NCBI RefSeq assembly: GCF_040605455.1
Contig: NZ_JBEXCV010000264.1
Coordinates: 1-7,227 of the forward strand
Direction: 5' to 3'
Origin: Embleya sp040605455
GTDB lineage: Bacteria; Actinomycetota; Actinomycetes; Streptomycetales; Streptomycetaceae
Length of the DNA: 7,227 bases
Of the stretch, positions 5,368 through 7,227 are shown in pieces. Each line of letters opens with the position of its first letter. The stretch's first letter is position 1. The position numbers were made by a program, and so were the translations under genes. The notes under the pieces were generated by a model that had not been told where the DNA came from, made no database searches, and saw only the letters and a list, made by a program, of their open reading frames with translations.

Positions 5368-6798
5368 ATGTCGAAAATCGAGGTCAATTCGGCCGAGTGG
5401 GTCGGCCGCGACCTGCATCTCGAGTTGTCGGGTACGGGCAGCCGGCGGGCCGTGTTGATCCGCGCGATCCGTGAGGCGATCCGTACCGATCGGCTGGCCC
5501 CGGACACACCGCTGCCGCCGTACCGGTCGCTCGCGGCCGATCTGGGCATCGCCCGCAACACGGTCGCCGACGCGTACGCCGAGTTGGTCGCGGAAGGCTG
5601 GCTGACGGCGCGCCAGGGCTCCGGTACCCGGGTCGCCCGCCGGGCCGAACCGCTCGCCGCGCCGCGCCGCCGCGCCCGGACCGGGCTGCCCGCGCGGCCC
5701 GCCGGCTCCACGCACAATCTGCGCCAAGGGCAGCCGGACGCGTCGTCCTTCCCGCGTACCGCGTGGGTCGCATCGGCCCGCCAGGCGCTGAACGCAGCGC
5801 CGAACGAGGCGTTCGGGCCCGGCGATCCGCAGGGGCGCCCGGAGTTGCGGGCCGCGCTGACGGACTATCTCGCGCGGGCGCGCGGGGTGCGTACCCACCC
5901 GGATCGGATCGTGATCTGCTCGGGTTTCGCGCACGCGTTGCGGCTGCTGTTCGCCGGCGTGCTGCGCGGGCCGGCCGCCGTGGAGTCGTACGGGCTCGCC
6001 TTCCACCGCTCGATCCTGGCCGCCGCATCGATCCGCACGCTGCCCCTGCGCATCGACGAACACGGCGCCGACACCGACGCGTCGGCCGTCCTGTCGAGTG
6101 CGCGCGTGGCGGTGCTGACGCCGGCGCACCAATTCCCCACCGGTGGGCCGCTGTCGCCCGAGCGGCGGGTCGCGGCGCTGGACTGGGCGCGGGCCCGGGG
6201 CGGGATCGTACTGGAGGACGACTACGACGGCGAGTTCCGCTATGACCGGCGTCCGGTGGGCGCGGTCCAGGGGATGGATCCGGACCGCGTGGTGTACGTG
6301 GGCTCGGTCAGCAAGAGCCTGTCCCCCGCGATCCGGCTCGGCTGGATGGTGCTGCCCGAGCACCTGGTGGAGGACGTCCTGGCGGTGAAGGGCCTGCGCG
6401 AGGCGTGGGCCGGAGTCACCGATCAGCTCACCCTCGCCGACTTCATCGAGGGCGGCCACTACGACCGGCACATTCGCCGGATGCGCCGGCGCTACCGCGC
6501 CCGCCGCGACCACCTGCTCGCCGCGTTGGCCGAACACGCCCCGCACGTCACCGCGACCGGCATCGCCGCCGGCCTGCACGCCGTCCTGCGCCTGCCACCC
6601 GGCACCGAGTCCTCCACCGTCAAGGCCGCCACATGGCAGGGCCTGGCTCTCGACGGCCTCTCCGCCTTCCGCCACCCGGACGCGACGGGCCCGGCTCCGG
6701 ACGGCCTGGTGGTCGGCTACGCGACGCCCCCGGACCACTCGTACCCGGCGGCGGTGGAGGCATTGTGCCGCTCGCTGCCGCCGGAGGAGGGCCGGTAG
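5368..6798 (+). CDS. MocR/PdxR-family regulator (GntR winged helix + aminotransferase fold)
   Basis: This 476-residue chimeric regulator has a winged-helix DNA-binding domain at about 26-92 (RAIREAIRTDRLAPDTPLPP, LGIARNTVADAY, EGWLTARQGSGTRVA). A basic Pro/Ala/Arg linker (about 93-112) leads to a class I aminotransferase-like domain (about 115-470). The PLP site is intact: Lys316 in SVSKSLSPAIRLGW should form the Schiff base, and the Asp in LEDDYDGEFRY (282-292) should contact the pyridine nitrogen. HQFPTGGPLSPERR (254-267) is another family landmark. Such proteins (GabR, PdxR) bind PLP, or PLP plus an amino effector, and act as repressor or activator, usually of the divergent gene. Here that is the AhpD-MFS operon. 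ATG 5368 starts right before the family homology. GabR binds GABA, but nothing here shows a GABA gene, and no pdxS/pdxT vitamin B6 genes are adjacent, so I assign neither name. Confidence 0.93.
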   Translation: MSKIEVNSAEWVGRDLHLELSGTGSRRAVLIRAIREAIRTDRLAPDTPLPPYRSLAADLGIARNTVADAYAELVAEGWLTARQGSGTRVARRAEPLAAPRRRARTGLPARPAGSTHNLRQGQPDASSFPRTAWVASARQALNAAPNEAFGPGDPQGRPELRAALTDYLARARGVRTHPDRIVICSGFAHALRLLFAGVLRGPAAVESYGLAFHRSILAAASIRTLPLRIDEHGADTDASAVLSSARVAVLTPAHQFPTGGPLSPERRVAALDWARARGGIVLEDDYDGEFRYDRRPVGAVQGMDPDRVVYVGSVSKSLSPAIRLGWMVLPEHLVEDVLAVKGLREAWAGVTDQLTLADFIEGGHYDRHIRRMRRRYRARRDHLLAALAEHAPHVTATGIAAGLHAVLRLPPGTESSTVKAATWQGLALDGLSAFRHPDATGPAPDGLVVGYATPPDHSYPAAVEALCRSLPPEEGR

Positions 6799-6849
6799 CG
6801 CGGTCCAGTCGGGCGGCCGAGTCCGAGAAGACGACGATTCGGGTGTGCT

Positions 6850-6865
6850 CGCGACGGAGGTCGCG
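6850..6865 (+). terminator. Short hairpin after the MocR-type gene
   Basis: CGCGAC (6850-6855) pairs with GTCGCG (6860-6865) around a GGAG loop, 51 bases after the regulator stop. A six-pair G+C stem can arise by chance in this DNA, so it is a weak candidate. The larger hairpin at 6906-6935 may serve instead. Confidence 0.25.
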
Positions 6866-6905
6866 CTCGGCGACGGTCTTTCCGCGACGACCGGCCGTTG
6901 CGCGT

Positions 6906-6935
6906 CCGGCGGTCGTGCCGGTACGACCGCCCCGG
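6906..6935. terminator. Hairpin between convergent regulator and oxidoreductase genes
   Basis: GGCGGTCGT (6908-6916) pairs with ACGACCGCC (6923-6931) around a six-base loop. CC at 6906-6907 can also pair with GG at 6934-6935 across a two-base bulge. It begins one base after the stop of the leftward oxidoreductase gene, an ideal place for its terminator, and would also stop read-through from the rightward regulator. No T-tract is present. Confidence 0.7.
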
Positions 6936-6936
6936 C

Positions 6937-7227
6937 CTACGCCAACGCGTTCACGATCGTGCCGAACGCCGCCGGCAGGCGGTGGGCCGTGGGGACGATC
7001 AGGCGGGCCGTGTGGGGGCGGGCCCGGGCGGTGAGGAGGGTTTCGGTGAGGATGCGGTGGCGGCGGGACAGCCGGCGCCAGTCGGCTTCGTAGCGCTCGG
7101 GGCGGCCCGCGACCAGGGCGGCGACCAGGGCCCGGGCCGAGGCCAGGGCCAGGGCGATGCCCTCGCCGGTGAGCGCGTCGGTGTAGCCGGCCGCGTCGCC
7201 GACCAGCAGGACGCGCCCCGCGACCCG
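6937..7227 (-). CDS. FAD-dependent oxidoreductase, geranylgeranyl reductase/hydroxylase type (C-terminal part)
   Basis: The leftward reading frame is open from the right edge to TAG at 6939-6937 and gives 96 residues without a start, so the gene continues beyond the window. It begins RVAGRVLLVGDAAGYTDALT and continues GEGIALALASARALVAAL. This is the second FAD-binding motif (GD box, Gly-Asp at fragment residues 10-11) with the following helix, as in p-hydroxybenzoate-hydroxylase-fold enzymes: geranylgeranyl reductases, halogenases and aromatic hydroxylases. The rest is a short Arg-rich helical tail (WRRLSRRHRILTETLL). Codons are strongly G/C-ending, matching a real gene. In Streptomyces, enzymes with this GDAAGY-DALTGEGI signature often sit beside type III polyketide synthases or prenyl-lipid genes, but those neighbours would be outside the window. 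The N-terminal GxGxxG motif and the substrate domain cannot be seen. Confidence 0.85.
   Translation of the reverse strand, partial: RVAGRVLLVGDAAGYTDALTGEGIALALASARALVAALVAGRPERYEADWRRLSRRHRILTETLLTARARPHTARLIVPTAHRLPAAFGTIVNALA

Noticed and set aside
5317..6738. Leftward open frame of 473 codons opposite the MocR-type gene
   Set aside because: Antisense to a clear regulator, with low-complexity Arg/Gln/Gly/Val content and no recognisable fold.
5368..6798. Calling the MocR-type protein a true aminotransferase, or naming it GabR or PdxR
   Set aside because: The N-terminal winged helix marks it as a regulator, and neither GABA nor vitamin B6 biosynthesis genes are adjacent to support a specific name.

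Overview
The window is high-GC DNA with strongly G/C-ending codons, typical of an actinomycete. The 505-residue sigma factor at 471-1988 has the same layout as Streptomyces HrdB and an apparently identical C-terminal tail, as far as I can recall that protein. This points to Streptomycetaceae or a close relative. I cannot fix the genus from the sequence alone. There are six protein genes, one of them cut by the right edge. I see no tRNA, rRNA, CRISPR array, insertion sequence or phage gene, so this looks like ordinary chromosome.

Left part (1-3276). A gene-poor leader of about 400 bases precedes hrdB, the principal sigma factor. It holds a 16-base palindrome shaped like a CRP/FNR-family operator, followed closely by a GTAAC-type promoter that resembles an ECF sigma target. 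HrdB ends in a 15-bp perfect hairpin. After a 317-base gap with only a weak promoter candidate comes a free-standing SAM-dependent methyltransferase of the actinomycete PF04672 (DUF574) type. A perfect 19-bp hairpin then separates it from the convergent next gene and probably terminates both.

Middle part (3312-6798). This is a compact regulatory and export module. A MocR/PdxR-type regulator (winged helix fused to an aminotransferase-like PLP domain) is transcribed rightward. Head-to-head with it, only 47 bases away, is a leftward pair: an AhpD/carboxymuconolactone-decarboxylase-like protein with an intact E-x11-CxxC-x3-H site, and a 14-helix-type (DHA2) drug/proton antiporter. The last two overlap by ATGA and are surely one operon. 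Both divergent promoters look leaderless or nearly so and share one small control region. I infer that the regulator senses PLP or an amino compound and controls a thiol-peroxidase-like enzyme together with an exporter.

Right edge (6937-7227). The C-terminal 96 residues of a leftward FAD-dependent oxidoreductase of the geranylgeranyl-reductase/hydroxylase type enter from the right, followed by their own hairpin. The partners of that gene lie outside the window.
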